DNA of 64,000 nt from Labilithrix sp. GTDB taxonomy: Bacteria; Myxococcota_A; Polyangia; Polyangiales; Polyangiaceae. The notes beneath the pieces are model-generated. The model had not been told where the DNA came from. It saw only the letters and a list, made by a program, of their open reading frames with translations, and ran no database searches. Shown here in pieces: positions 13,056-21,783 of the stretch (position 1 is the stretch's first letter; every line of letters begins with the position of its first letter). The DNA is taken from positions 110,041 through 174,040 of the forward strand of contig JAHBWA010000001.1 in NCBI GenBank assembly GCA_019637195.1. Direction: 5' to 3'. Made by a program: the position numbers and the translations under genes.

Positions 13056-13253
13056 CCCGCGAGCCAGGAAGCGAGCGCGGAAGTCCGCGAACCACTGCGG
13101 CCGTCCGCGGCGTGCTGTAGCGACTCGACCCGGTGTGAGCGCGAGCGCACACGCGATCGGCGGACGCCGCGACGTCGACGACCGCGGCCACGTAGCCGCG
13201 GCGGCGTGACCGCGGCGGCGTGGAGCGCGGCGGCGCGGCCGCGCGTGAGCGCG
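13056..13253 (-). promoter_or_regulatory. spacer upstream of the act-cta operon
   Basis: This 198-bp spacer separates ActA from the ADP-ribosyltransferase-like gene on the same strand and is the only place for a dedicated promoter of the respiratory operon. It is almost pure G/C and contains repeated CCGCGGCGGCGTG-like strings around 13195-13235. I cannot identify -35/-10 elements or a terminator by eye. The role as promoter region is inferred from position only. Confidence 0.35.
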
Positions 13254-13952
13254 TCAGACGATGAAGGCGAAGCCCATGTCGGCGGTGGTGATGCCGTGCG
13301 GTGTGGCGTCGATCTGCGTCAGGCGAGCCTGATGCGGCCGGTAGGCCGTGACGATGTCGACGCGGGAGATCGAGTGCTCCGCATAGCGGTTCCAGTGAAT
13401 GATCGGGTGGAGGCAGTACTGGATCCGCGCGGGGTAGATGCCGCCTCGCCGCACGCACCTCACCGCCGCGAGGACGTCTTGCGCGAGCACCTGCCGGACG
13501 GCGACCTCGTACGCGGTCGAGAGGACCGGGTCGTCCGTCTGCTGCTCTTGGTACGTGAGGAAGCCGCCGCGAAGGAACACCGCGTAGACCCAGCTGGACG
13601 TGGCGGCGCTGATCGGGAAGATCGGCGCCACCGCGACGCGGAGCGTGAGGGCGACGCTCGTGTCCGGGTTGACGTCGTACTTGGGCGCCTGCCGTCCGTA
13701 GTAGTAGCGCTTGTTTCGATACTCGGGCCCCTCGGTGAACGCGCGGCCGAGCTCCTTCACCTTCTTCGCCGGGCTCCACTCGGGAGGGACCTGCCCGTGG
13801 ATCTCGCCGTGCTTGTAGACGGGGTGCGAGCGGTTCTGAAACCCCCGCGGGAAGATCTCGTCGGGGCCGCGCGTGTCGCTCCGGAACGCGAGCCTCCCGA
13901 TCCAAGACCAGCGGTTCTTGGCGTCGACCGTGCGCCAGCCCGGATCGTTCAT
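13254..13952 (-). CDS. ADP-ribosyltransferase-toxin-like protein (LT-A / pertussis S1 fold), 232 aa
   Basis: The N-terminus FRSDTRGPDEIFPRGF (residues 23-38) closely resembles the start of the heat-labile enterotoxin A / pertussis S1 catalytic domain (YRADSRPPDEI); Arg24 matches the NAD-binding Arg. The segment TSVALTLRVA aligns with the STS-containing VSTSLSLRSA, and SSWVYAVFL...AYEVAV aligns with the strand carrying the catalytic ExE. At that point this protein has Glu149-Val150-Ala151, so the catalytic Glu appears replaced by Ala, and STS reads SVA. No signal peptide is seen. It may be an inactive or divergent member. The start at ATG 13952 is close to the conserved motif. It stands alone between GH15 and actA. 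Confidence 0.6.
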   Translation of the reverse strand: MNDPGWRTVDAKNRWSWIGRLAFRSDTRGPDEIFPRGFQNRSHPVYKHGEIHGQVPPEWSPAKKVKELGRAFTEGPEYRNKRYYYGRQAPKYDVNPDTSVALTLRVAVAPIFPISAATSSWVYAVFLRGGFLTYQEQQTDDPVLSTAYEVAVRQVLAQDVLAAVRCVRRGGIYPARIQYCLHPIIHWNRYAEHSISRVDIVTAYRPHQARLTQIDATPHGITTADMGFAFIV

Positions 13953-14035
13953 GGCCGCATGGTACCACCCTCCCGCGCGAGAACGTCGAAATGGTGGAGT
14001 CCGTGGAGATGCTGGCCCAGCGGCTGCCGCGGCCC

Positions 14036-15826
14036 TCACGTCGTGCTCCGGTGCGGTCCCGCCGCGCGTTCGTGCTCGGCGAGCGACGCCGCGGCGTTGA
14101 TGACGGCGACGTGGGAGAAGGCCTGGGGGAAGTTTCCGATGAGGCGGCGCCGGTTGAGGTCGTACTCCTCCGAGAGCAGGCCGACGTCGTTGGCGACGCC
14201 GAGCACCCGCTCGAAGAGCGCGCGCGCCTCGTCCCGCCGGCCGATCAGTACGAGCGCGTCGACGAGCCAGAACGAGCAGGCGATGAACGCGCCCTCGCGG
14301 TCGCGGAGGCCGTCGAGGTTCTCGCCTTCGCCGGTCGTGTAGCGGAGGACGAAGCCGTCCCGCACGAGCTCGCGCTCGACGGCGGCGATCGTCCCGACGA
14401 TGCGCGGATCGTCCGGGGGCAAGAAGCCGAGCACCGGCAAGAGGAGCAGGCTCGCGTCGAGCGCGCGCACGCCGTAGCTCTGCGTGAAGCTCCCCAGCGT
14501 CGCGTCGTAGCCCTTCCGGCACACCTCGTCGTGGATCTCGGCCCGCACGCGGCGCCAGCGGTCGAGCGGGCCGTCGAGCCCGTGCTGCTCGACGGCCTTC
14601 ACGAGGCGATCCATCCCCGCCCACGCCATGACCTTCGAGTGGACGAACTGGCGGCGAGGTCCGCGCACCTCCCACAGCCCGTGGTCCGGCTCCGACCAGC
14701 GCGACTCCAGCCAGTCGCCGATCGCGCGCTGGACGGCCCACGCCGCCCGATCGCTCCGGAGGCCCATGCGCCGGCTCTGGTGGAGGGCGTCGAGCACCTC
14801 GCCGTAGACGTCGAGCTGGAGCTGGCGTGAGGCGCGGTTGCCGATGCGGACCGGCGCCGAGCGCTCGTAGCCGGGCAGCCAGCCGAGCGACAGCTCGTCG
14901 AGGCGCCGCTCCCCCGCCGGGCCGTAGACCGTCTGCAGCTTGCCCGGATCGCCGGCGACCGCGCGGAGGAGCCAGTCACGCCAGGCGGCCGCCTCGGCGG
15001 TGTATCCTGCATGCATCAGCGCGTAGAGCGTGAACGTCGCGTCGCGAAGCCAGCAGTAGCGGTAGTCCCAGTTGCGCGTCCCGCCGAGCTGCTCCGGGAG
15101 CGACGTCGTCCCCGCCGCCACGATCCCTCCCGTCGGCGCGTAGGTGAGCGCCTTGAGCGTCGCCAGCGAGCGCACGACGGCGTCGCGGTAAGGCCCGCGC
15201 GTGCGGTGGCGAGCCGCCCACGCGTGCCACCAGCTCCGGGTCTCGTCGACGGCGCGCAGTCCGTCGACGGGCGGCGGCGGCGGCTCGTGCGAAGGGTGCC
15301 ACGTCAGGACGAACGGCACCCGGTCGCCGGCGCGGACGGTGAGCTCGGCGACGGTCTTCATCCCTTCTCCGTGCGTCTTCACCGGAGTCGTCAGGACGAG
15401 CGCATCGGGGCCGGCGATCGCGAGGAGGCGGCCGGAGACCTTGCGGACCCACGGGACCACGCTGCCGTAGTCGAAGCGGATCACGAGCTCGACGCGCATG
15501 CGGACCGCGCCGGAGACGCCCTCCACGACTCGCACGACGTCAGGGTGCCGTCCGCGGATCGGCATCGCGTCTACGACGCGCGCCGTGCCGTCCTTGGTGT
15601 GGAAGTCGGTCTCGAGGACGAGCGAGTCGCCGCGGTAGCGTCGCTCGACGCGGGCCGGCGCCACCGGGTGAACGGCGAAGCGGCCGTTTTCGGGTGTCCC
15701 GAGGAGCGCGGCGAAGCACGCGCCCGAGTCGAAGCGCGGCAGGCACAGCCAGTCGATGGAGCCGTCGCGCCCCACGAGCGCGACCGAGTGGGTGTCGCCG
15801 ATGACCGCGTAGTCTTCGATGTTCAC
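14036..15826 (-). CDS. glycoside hydrolase family 15 protein (glucoamylase/trehalase-like)
   Basis: 596 aa GH15 enzyme. The N-terminal domain starts VNIEDYAVIGDTHSVALVGRDGSIDWLCLPRFDS, typical of bacterial and archaeal glucoamylase-type or trehalase proteins. The (alpha/alpha)6 barrel contains RNWDYRYCWLRDATFTLYAL and, near the C-terminus, LLSEEYD (Glu553/Glu554), where the catalytic base is expected. It should hydrolyse terminal alpha-glucosidic bonds; the substrate (maltodextrin or trehalose) cannot be decided from sequence alone. There is no signal peptide, so it is cytosolic. I chose the GTG at 15826 because it begins the conserved N-terminal motif; the longer upstream frame is not conserved-looking. 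Confidence 0.88.
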   Translation of the reverse strand: MNIEDYAVIGDTHSVALVGRDGSIDWLCLPRFDSGACFAALLGTPENGRFAVHPVAPARVERRYRGDSLVLETDFHTKDGTARVVDAMPIRGRHPDVVRVVEGVSGAVRMRVELVIRFDYGSVVPWVRKVSGRLLAIAGPDALVLTTPVKTHGEGMKTVAELTVRAGDRVPFVLTWHPSHEPPPPPVDGLRAVDETRSWWHAWAARHRTRGPYRDAVVRSLATLKALTYAPTGGIVAAGTTSLPEQLGGTRNWDYRYCWLRDATFTLYALMHAGYTAEAAAWRDWLLRAVAGDPGKLQTVYGPAGERRLDELSLGWLPGYERSAPVRIGNRASRQLQLDVYGEVLDALHQSRRMGLRSDRAAWAVQRAIGDWLESRWSEPDHGLWEVRGPRRQFVHSKVMAWAGMDRLVKAVEQHGLDGPLDRWRRVRAEIHDEVCRKGYDATLGSFTQSYGVRALDASLLLLPVLGFLPPDDPRIVGTIAAVERELVRDGFVLRYTTGEGENLDGLRDREGAFIACSFWLVDALVLIGRRDEARALFERVLGVANDVGLLSEEYDLNRRRLIGNFPQAFSHVAVINAAASLAEHERAAGPHRSTT

Positions 15827-16009
15827 GATCGGACCTGACCGGCGCGCCGTGCGCGCACGCGTGCGGACGTTCGGTTTGCCTCTCGAAGGACGCCCGGCCA
15901 GCAAGGACTGCACCCGCCGGTGCGACTCGGAGGTGAGCCCCTCGCCCGGCGGCACCGCGATTGCTCTCCAGCTGTCGCACCCAAGGTGAGCGCGAGCGGA
16001 GGAGGAGAC

Positions 16010-16258
16010 ATGGCGAAGCTGGACGTCGAAGCGGTCGATCTCGGGAAGCTCGTCGACGTCGTCCGTCGAACGACGGAGGCTCCGCTCTCCGGGGCTCTCG
16101 TCGGTCGCTCCGTCCTGCGCGACATCGTCGCGACGCACCTCGAGTGCTCGATGCTCGAGGCGGAAGAGCTCGTCGACACGATGGTCTCGCGCGGCTTCGC
16201 GCGGCTCGAGCGTGACCCCGAGGGCCGCGAGGTGTGGCGTCTCGGTCGCGAGGCCTGA
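16010..16258 (+). CDS. small protein, 82 aa, unknown
   Basis: No family recognised. The product has a mixed, charged composition with two hydrophobic-periodic helices (LGKLVDVVRRTTEA, EAEELVDTMVSRGFARLERD) and an end (REVWRLGREA) that resembles a small winged-helix or regulatory fragment. A strong ribosome binding site, GGAGGAG, ends 4 bases before the ATG at 16010, which makes a real small gene likely and decides the start over longer upstream alternatives. It precedes the Mla-type transporter genes by about 110 bp on the same strand and might be co-transcribed. Confidence 0.6.
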   Translation: MAKLDVEAVDLGKLVDVVRRTTEAPLSGALVGRSVLRDIVATHLECSMLEAEELVDTMVSRGFARLERDPEGREVWRLGREA

Positions 16259-16368
16259 GACCGCCCGCGCGCGGGCGTGAACCTTGCGACCCGCACGCGT
16301 TCCATGCGTCCCGGCGCGCCCTTCCTGTGTCCGGAGGCGGCCGCGGGGACCGGCCGCGGAGGCGCGCG

Positions 16369-17523
16369 ATGACCATCGCGGCGGCGCCCGGCGCTGCAGA
16401 GGGGCACGGCGAGCGCGCCGACGTGACGTGCTCGTTCGAGCGCTCGCCCGGCGCCGTGCGGCTCGCGGGGACGTTTCGCGTGCGCGAGGCCGCGCGCGCC
16501 TGGGACGAGCTCCACGCCGCCGCCCGCGGCGCGCGCGAGCTCGAGCTCGACCTCTCGGACGTGCGGCGGATGGACGGTGGGGTGATCGCGCTCATCGTCG
16601 CCGCGCGCGCCGAGCTCGCGGCCGAGGGCGTGAACGTCCGGATCGTCTCGATCCCGGAGCCGCTGCGCCCCCTGTTCGAGCTCTACCGCGGCTGCTCGCC
16701 CCCCGCGTCGCGCCCGCCGAGCGCGACGCTCGGCGCCGTCGAGGCGATCGGCGACGCCGTGCTCCGCTGGGCCACCGAGCTTGGCGGGGCGCTCCGATTC
16801 CTCGCGGAGGCGACCGCGGCCTTCGTCCGCGTCCTCCGGCGGCCGCGCCGCGCGCACCTGTCCGAGGTCCCGTGGCTGGTCCAGCGGGCGGGCTTCGACG
16901 CGCTGCCGATCGTAGTCCTCATCTCGCTCCTCGTCGGCTTCGTGATGGGCTACCAGTCCGCGCGCCAGCTCGAGCGCTTCGGCGCCAACGTGTACGTCGC
17001 CGATCTCGTCGGCATCTCGATCACGCGCGAGCTCGCCCCGCTGATGACCGCGATCATCGTCGCCGGTCGCTCCGGAGCGGGGTTCGCCGCGGAGATCGGC
17101 ACGATGAAGGTGAACGACGAGATCGACGCCCTCCGCGTGATGGGGCTCGTGCCCATCGCCCGGCTCGTCGTCCCGCGCGTCCTTTCGCTCGTGATCGTCC
17201 TCCCGGTGCTCGCGCTCGTCTCGGACGTCGTGGGGATCGCGGGGGGCCTCTTCGTCGCGGTGACGAGCCTCGACGTCTCCGCCCCGGCCTACCTCCTCGA
17301 GACGCGGCGCGCCTTGGTCGCGTGGGACGTCTGGCAGGGGCTCATCAAGAGCGCGCCGTTCGGCGTGACGATCGCGCTCATCGCGTGCCAGCAGGGCTTC
17401 GCCGCGTCGGGCGGCGCGGAGAGCGTCGGGCGGCGCACCACGACCACCGTGGTGGCGTGCCTCTTCACGCTCGTCCTCCTCGACGCCGCGTTCACCTTCA
17501 CGCTCCGGTTGCTGGGCAAATGA
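16369..17523 (+). CDS. mlaE: MlaE-type ABC permease with N-terminal STAS domain
   Basis: 384 aa. Residues about 1-105 form an STAS domain (AWDELHAAARGARELELDLSDVRRMDGG), the fold of MlaB, fused to a MlaE permease with five or six helices (FDALPIVVLISLLVGFVMGYQSA, ITRELAPLMTAIIVAGRSGAGFAAEIGTMKVNDEIDALRVMG). The GRSGAGFAAEIG..EIDAL block is the family signature. It forms the inner-membrane part of an MCE-type lipid transporter with the two genes downstream. The start at ATG 16369 begins the STAS domain. The stop overlaps the MlaF start (ATGA). Confidence 0.9.
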   Translation: MTIAAAPGAAEGHGERADVTCSFERSPGAVRLAGTFRVREAARAWDELHAAARGARELELDLSDVRRMDGGVIALIVAARAELAAEGVNVRIVSIPEPLRPLFELYRGCSPPASRPPSATLGAVEAIGDAVLRWATELGGALRFLAEATAAFVRVLRRPRRAHLSEVPWLVQRAGFDALPIVVLISLLVGFVMGYQSARQLERFGANVYVADLVGISITRELAPLMTAIIVAGRSGAGFAAEIGTMKVNDEIDALRVMGLVPIARLVVPRVLSLVIVLPVLALVSDVVGIAGGLFVAVTSLDVSAPAYLLETRRALVAWDVWQGLIKSAPFGVTIALIACQQGFAASGGAESVGRRTTTTVVACLFTLVLLDAAFTFTLRLLGK

Positions 17524-18284
17524 GCGCGGCTCGAACGGACGCCGCGCTCGCCGGCGAGCGGCTCCTCGAGGTGCGCGGGCTCACGATCGGCTGGGGCGCG
17601 AAGGTGCTGCAGAAGGGGCTGACGTTCGACGTCGCGCGCGGCGAGGTCTTCGCGATCCTCGGGCGGAGCGGGGCGGGGAAGTCGACCCTCCTTCGCTTCT
17701 TGGTCGGCCTCGAGGCGCCCGTCGCGGGGCAGGTCGTCATCGCCGGCCACGGACCGGTCGACCTCCGCGCCGGTCTGCCGCCGTTCGGCGTCATGTTCCA
17801 GGCGGGGGCGCTCTTCGGATCGATGACCGTGGGCGAGAACGTGCGGCTCGCGCTCGACGAGTGGACGGACCTGCCGCCGGTGGCCGCCGCGGCCGTCGCG
17901 CGGGCGAAGCTCGCGCTGGTCGGCCTGGAGGGCGCGTTCGACAAGCTCCCCTCCGAGCTTTCGGGCGGCATGCTCAAGCGAGCGGCCATGGCGCGGGCGC
18001 TCGCGCTCGATCCCGAGCTCGTCTTCCTCGACGAGCCTTCGGCGGGGCTCGATCCGATCACCGCGCGCGAGATCGACGACCTCATCCGCGCGCTCAACGA
18101 CGCCCTGGGCCTCACGTGCGTCGTCGTGACCCACGAGCTCGAGAGCGTCTTCGCCGTCGCGGATCGGTGCATCGTGCTCGACCACCACGGCGGAGGGATC
18201 GTGGCCGACGGCGATCCGCGCGCGCTGCGCGAGAGCACCGACCCGCGCGTCCGTGAGTTCTTCAACCGGCGCCCGAGGAGTTGA
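17520..18284 (+). CDS. mlaF: MlaF-type ABC ATPase
   Basis: 254 aa ATPase of the MCE lipid transport system. Walker A is GRSGAGKST (residues 48-56); the signature LSGGMLKRAAMARALAL, the Walker B LVFLDEPSAGLDP and the H-loop VVVTHE follow. SGGMLKR in the signature is typical of MlaF/Ttg2A. It powers phospholipid movement between inner and outer membranes; direction is not decided by the sequence. The gene overlaps mlaE by 4 bp, and the MCE protein gene begins 3 bp after it. Confidence 0.93.
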   Translation: MSAARTDAALAGERLLEVRGLTIGWGAKVLQKGLTFDVARGEVFAILGRSGAGKSTLLRFLVGLEAPVAGQVVIAGHGPVDLRAGLPPFGVMFQAGALFGSMTVGENVRLALDEWTDLPPVAAAAVARAKLALVGLEGAFDKLPSELSGGMLKRAAMARALALDPELVFLDEPSAGLDPITAREIDDLIRALNDALGLTCVVVTHELESVFAVADRCIVLDHHGGGIVADGDPRALRESTDPRVREFFNRRPRS

Positions 18285-18286
18285 CG

Positions 18287-19234
18287 ATGGCGACCACGCC
18301 GAACCGCTTCAAGCTGGGACTGTTCCTCCTCATCGCGCTCGTCGCGGCCGCGGCCCTCGCGCTCGCGCTCGGGGTCCACCTGTTCCGCACGAACACCGTC
18401 GAGCTCCGGACGTACTTCGACGAGTCGGTGCAAGGGCTCGACGTGGGGGCGCCCGTGAAGTTCCGCGGCGTGACCATGGGCGTGGTGACCGCGATCGAGA
18501 TCGCCCCCGATCGGCGCCACATCGAGGTGGTCGAGGAGCTCGAGGTCGACGAGCTCCACCGCCTCGGCTTCTCCGGCGACGGCACGCGACCGCCAGAGGA
18601 GCTCCGGGCGCAGATCTCGCCCGTCGGGATCACCGGGGTGAAGTTCGTCGCGCTCGACTTCTTCGACCCGCGGACGACCCTGCGGCCCGAGCTCCCGTTC
18701 CGGCCGCCGTCCAACTACATCCCGGCGGCGCCGAGCGTGGTCAAGAGCCTCGAGGACGCGGCGATGCGCGCGATCGAGCGGCTCCCGGCGATCACCGACG
18801 CGGTCGCCGCGGCGATGTCGCGCCTCGAGCGGATGCTCGCGTCGCTCGAGCGCGACGAGGTCTCGGAGAAGACCGCGGCGGCGCTGACGCGGGCGAACCG
18901 CGTGCTGGCCTCGCTCGAGCGCGTCACCGCCGGGTTCGAGCGCGCGGGGCTCCCAGCTCGCTCGGCGAGGACGCTCGACGATCTCCACGACTCCGCCGCC
19001 CGCGTGAACGCGCTGCTCGATCGCCTCGACGGTGACGACGGCCTCATCGCGTCGGCGAGCCGGGCGGCGGAGGCCGCCTCCGATCTCGGCCGGAGCACGA
19101 CGCGGACCTCGCGCGAGCTCGAGTCGACGATGCGCGGCATCCGCGAGGCCGCCGAGGCGGTGACGGAGCTCGCCGAGGCGCTCGAGCGCGATCCGGACAT
19201 GCTCGTCAAAGGACGCGCCAAGGCGCGGCGCTGA
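18287..19234 (+). CDS. MCE domain protein (MlaD-like)
   Basis: 315 aa. A single N-terminal membrane anchor (FKLGLFLLIALVAAAALALALGV) is followed by one MCE domain (TVELRTYFDESVQGLDVGAPVKFRGVTMGVV...) and then a long alpha-helical region (about 155-315) rich in Arg/Glu/Ala heptad-like patterns. That layout suits a periplasmic substrate-binding component with a coiled-coil extension. A GAGGAG ribosome site about 7 bases upstream points to ATG 18287 rather than the TTG two codons before. No MlaC or MlaA gene is adjacent, so the partner lipid shuttle is absent or encoded elsewhere. Confidence 0.88.
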   Translation: MATTPNRFKLGLFLLIALVAAAALALALGVHLFRTNTVELRTYFDESVQGLDVGAPVKFRGVTMGVVTAIEIAPDRRHIEVVEELEVDELHRLGFSGDGTRPPEELRAQISPVGITGVKFVALDFFDPRTTLRPELPFRPPSNYIPAAPSVVKSLEDAAMRAIERLPAITDAVAAAMSRLERMLASLERDEVSEKTAAALTRANRVLASLERVTAGFERAGLPARSARTLDDLHDSAARVNALLDRLDGDDGLIASASRAAEAASDLGRSTTRTSRELESTMRGIREAAEAVTELAEALERDPDMLVKGRAKARR

Positions 19235-19281
19235 GCGCGACGGCGAGCGCGACGTGGAGCGCGCGGGGCGAAGCGTCGCCG

Positions 19282-21783
19282 CTATTCGTAGCGCAGGCCG
19301 TCGACCGGGCGGAGGCGCGAGGCGGCGTACGCGGGGTAGACCGTGGACAGCGTGCAGATCGTCAGCGCGGCGGCGGCGACGGTGAGGAAGTCCCAGCCGT
19401 TCACGCTGATGGGCAGGCGGTCGATGTAATAGACCTCGGGATCGAGCCGCAGCCCGAACCACTTGAGGCCCGTGCACATCGCGAGGCCGGTGACGACGCC
19501 GAACACGGTGCCGATCCCGCCGATGATCATTCCCTCGATCATGAACGTGCGGAGGATCGAGCCGTCGCTCGCGCCGATGGCCTTGAGGATGGCGATCTCC
19601 TTGCCCTTCTCCGTCACCATCAAGAGCAGCGTGCAGACGATGCAGAAGCTGGCGACGAGGATCGCGACCGAGAGGATGATGAACGTCGCGAAGCGCTCGA
19701 GCTTCAGCGCGCTGAAGAGGTTCTTGTTGATCTCGCGCCAGTCGCGGATGCGCAGCTCGGGGCGGTCCACGGCCGCCACCACCGCGGGCGCGACGAGGTC
19801 GGCGCCCTCGGCGTCGTCTACCTTGATGTCGATCGAGCTGATGGCGTCGCCGGTGGCGAAGTACTCCTGCGCCTGATCGAGCATCGTGTAGACGCTCATC
19901 GCGTCGTACTCGTACATGCCGCTGTAGAAGATCGCCGCGACGCGGAAGCGCTTGGTCCGGGGCATGATCCCCATCGGACCGAGATCGCCGAGGGGCGAGA
20001 CGAGCATCACCTCGTCGCCGACGTAGACGTGCAGCGTCTTGGCGAGCTCGCGTCCGAGGATGATCCCCGGGCGGTCGGGCTTCGTCACGATGACCGCGCG
20101 GACCTCCGGATCGAGGTCGTCGTCGAGCGCGGGCAGCTCAGAGCCCTTGTAGTATTGCTCGCCGCCGGGGCCGATGCCGATGACCTCGTTCGCCGGGAGC
20201 TTGATCAGCTTCTCCGGGTGGACGAGGTAGTCCATCTTGCCGACCTCGATGTTGTGGCGGAGGTCGATGACGTCGTCGATGCTCTTCGGGTCGATGCCCT
20301 TCACGACGACGCCGGCCAGGTTCGACGCGCTCGACGCCATGACCTCGCCGTGGACGACGGGCGTGGCGCCGACGACGCCGGGCACCTTGCGGACGGCGTC
20401 GAGCGTCTGCTCGTAGTCGCCCCAGGGCGTGGCCGCGGTCGTGTCGATGACGATGTGGGCGTTGTTGCCGAGGATCTTCCGCTTCAGATCCTGGCTGAAG
20501 CCGCCCATGACGCTGACGACGCTCGACAGCGCGCACGACGAGATAGCGACGCCGCAGATCGACAGCACGCTGATGACCGTGAGAAACCCGCTCTTCTGCG
20601 AGCGCACGTGGCGCGCTGCGACGAACGAGGTGAAGCGCCGGCCCTCGAGCCGGTCGAGCATGTACGGCAAGAGCAGCGCGAGCACGACGATGACGACCGC
20701 GACCGACGAGAGGATCGCCGCCGCGCGGATCGCCGTGTCCTGGATCGACCACGCCGTGCCGCGCATCGTCGGCAGGCCCTTCACCCAGACGACGAGGCCG
20801 CCGGCGACGAGGCCCAGCGCGAGCAGCGTGACCTTGAGGAAGGTGCGGATCGAGCGGCTCGCGAAGTCGGCGGTGTACCAGGGCAGGTCGTTCCGCCCGG
20901 TCGCCCGCACGTAGCCGTACGCGAGCCCGAGCCAGATGAACGCCTGGGCGAGCACGCCGACGACGGGCGCGGGGATGAGGAGCGCGATCGGCGCGAGCGC
21001 GATGAGGTAGAGGAAGATGGTCCCCAGGTACTGCTTCGAGCTCCGCCAGCTCTTCTTCATCGCCACGGAGAACGACGCCTGGTCGTCCACCATGAAGAAG
21101 GGCGCCCAGCCGAAAGAGACGAGGTAGGTGGCGGCGATGAAGAGCGGCGGCACGATGCCGGCGAGCTCCCAGATCCCGTGGCTCTCGGGCTCCTGCTGGA
21201 GCCGGGCGATCAACGTCGGGACGCCGATGACCAGCGCGGGGAGGAGCGCCACGCAGAGGATCCCGCAGAGCTGCCACGCGAGCATCCGGGGCGCGCGGCG
21301 GAGGGCGCGCCGGAACCGCCCGCTCGGTACGCGCTCGTCGCGCACGGCCGCGAGCGCGGCCTCGGTGAGGAGGCCGAGGGCGATCGAGGACGCCGTCAGC
21401 GCCGCGAGGAGCGCCATCGCGCCCGTGCCGATGAGCGTCGCGGGCGGGACCGGCGGGCCCGCGACGACGCCGAACGGGCTCGCGGTCGACGGCGCGCCGA
21501 GCAGCGCCTTGAGGCCGTAGGTGAGCAGGAGAGACACGACGGGGCCGGCCGTGAGGGCGGTCCCGACGATCGTCACGAGGAGGAGCGGGATCGTCAGCGA
21601 GAGCAGGTGCCGGCGGACGGCGCGCATCCCGACGCCGATCGCCTCGCCGATGCTCCACGGCTGATCGACGTCCTCGGTCGACCAGCGCGCCGGCGGGGCC
21701 GCGGGGGCGTCGGCGCGCGGCTCCTCCACCGCCTCCGCTGCCTCGTTCGTCTCGTCGGTCTCTTCGCGCTCGTGATTCGACAT
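19282..21783 (-). CDS. LolC/E-type ABC permease with large N-terminal membrane domain
   Basis: 833 aa, about twice the length of LolC or LolE (about 400 aa). Residues about 384-833 are a complete LolC/E-type permease: an RFTSFVAARHVRSQKSGFLT start, helix, SVMGGFSQDLKRKILGNNAHI, a large periplasmic domain, and three C-terminal helices with EKGKEIAILKAIGASDGSIL and VYPAYAASRLRPVDGLRYE. Residues about 1-383 add an acidic tail and roughly seven extra membrane helices of a type I do not assign. It should act in extracting or moving lipoproteins or another substrate; no LolD ATPase is adjacent. The ATG at 21783 overlaps the lysS stop. Confidence 0.82.
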   Translation of the reverse strand: MSNHEREETDETNEAAEAVEEPRADAPAAPPARWSTEDVDQPWSIGEAIGVGMRAVRRHLLSLTIPLLLVTIVGTALTAGPVVSLLLTYGLKALLGAPSTASPFGVVAGPPVPPATLIGTGAMALLAALTASSIALGLLTEAALAAVRDERVPSGRFRRALRRAPRMLAWQLCGILCVALLPALVIGVPTLIARLQQEPESHGIWELAGIVPPLFIAATYLVSFGWAPFFMVDDQASFSVAMKKSWRSSKQYLGTIFLYLIALAPIALLIPAPVVGVLAQAFIWLGLAYGYVRATGRNDLPWYTADFASRSIRTFLKVTLLALGLVAGGLVVWVKGLPTMRGTAWSIQDTAIRAAAILSSVAVVIVVLALLLPYMLDRLEGRRFTSFVAARHVRSQKSGFLTVISVLSICGVAISSCALSSVVSVMGGFSQDLKRKILGNNAHIVIDTTAATPWGDYEQTLDAVRKVPGVVGATPVVHGEVMASSASNLAGVVVKGIDPKSIDDVIDLRHNIEVGKMDYLVHPEKLIKLPANEVIGIGPGGEQYYKGSELPALDDDLDPEVRAVIVTKPDRPGIILGRELAKTLHVYVGDEVMLVSPLGDLGPMGIMPRTKRFRVAAIFYSGMYEYDAMSVYTMLDQAQEYFATGDAISSIDIKVDDAEGADLVAPAVVAAVDRPELRIRDWREINKNLFSALKLERFATFIILSVAILVASFCIVCTLLLMVTEKGKEIAILKAIGASDGSILRTFMIEGMIIGGIGTVFGVVTGLAMCTGLKWFGLRLDPEVYYIDRLPISVNGWDFLTVAAAALTICTLSTVYPAYAASRLRPVDGLRYE

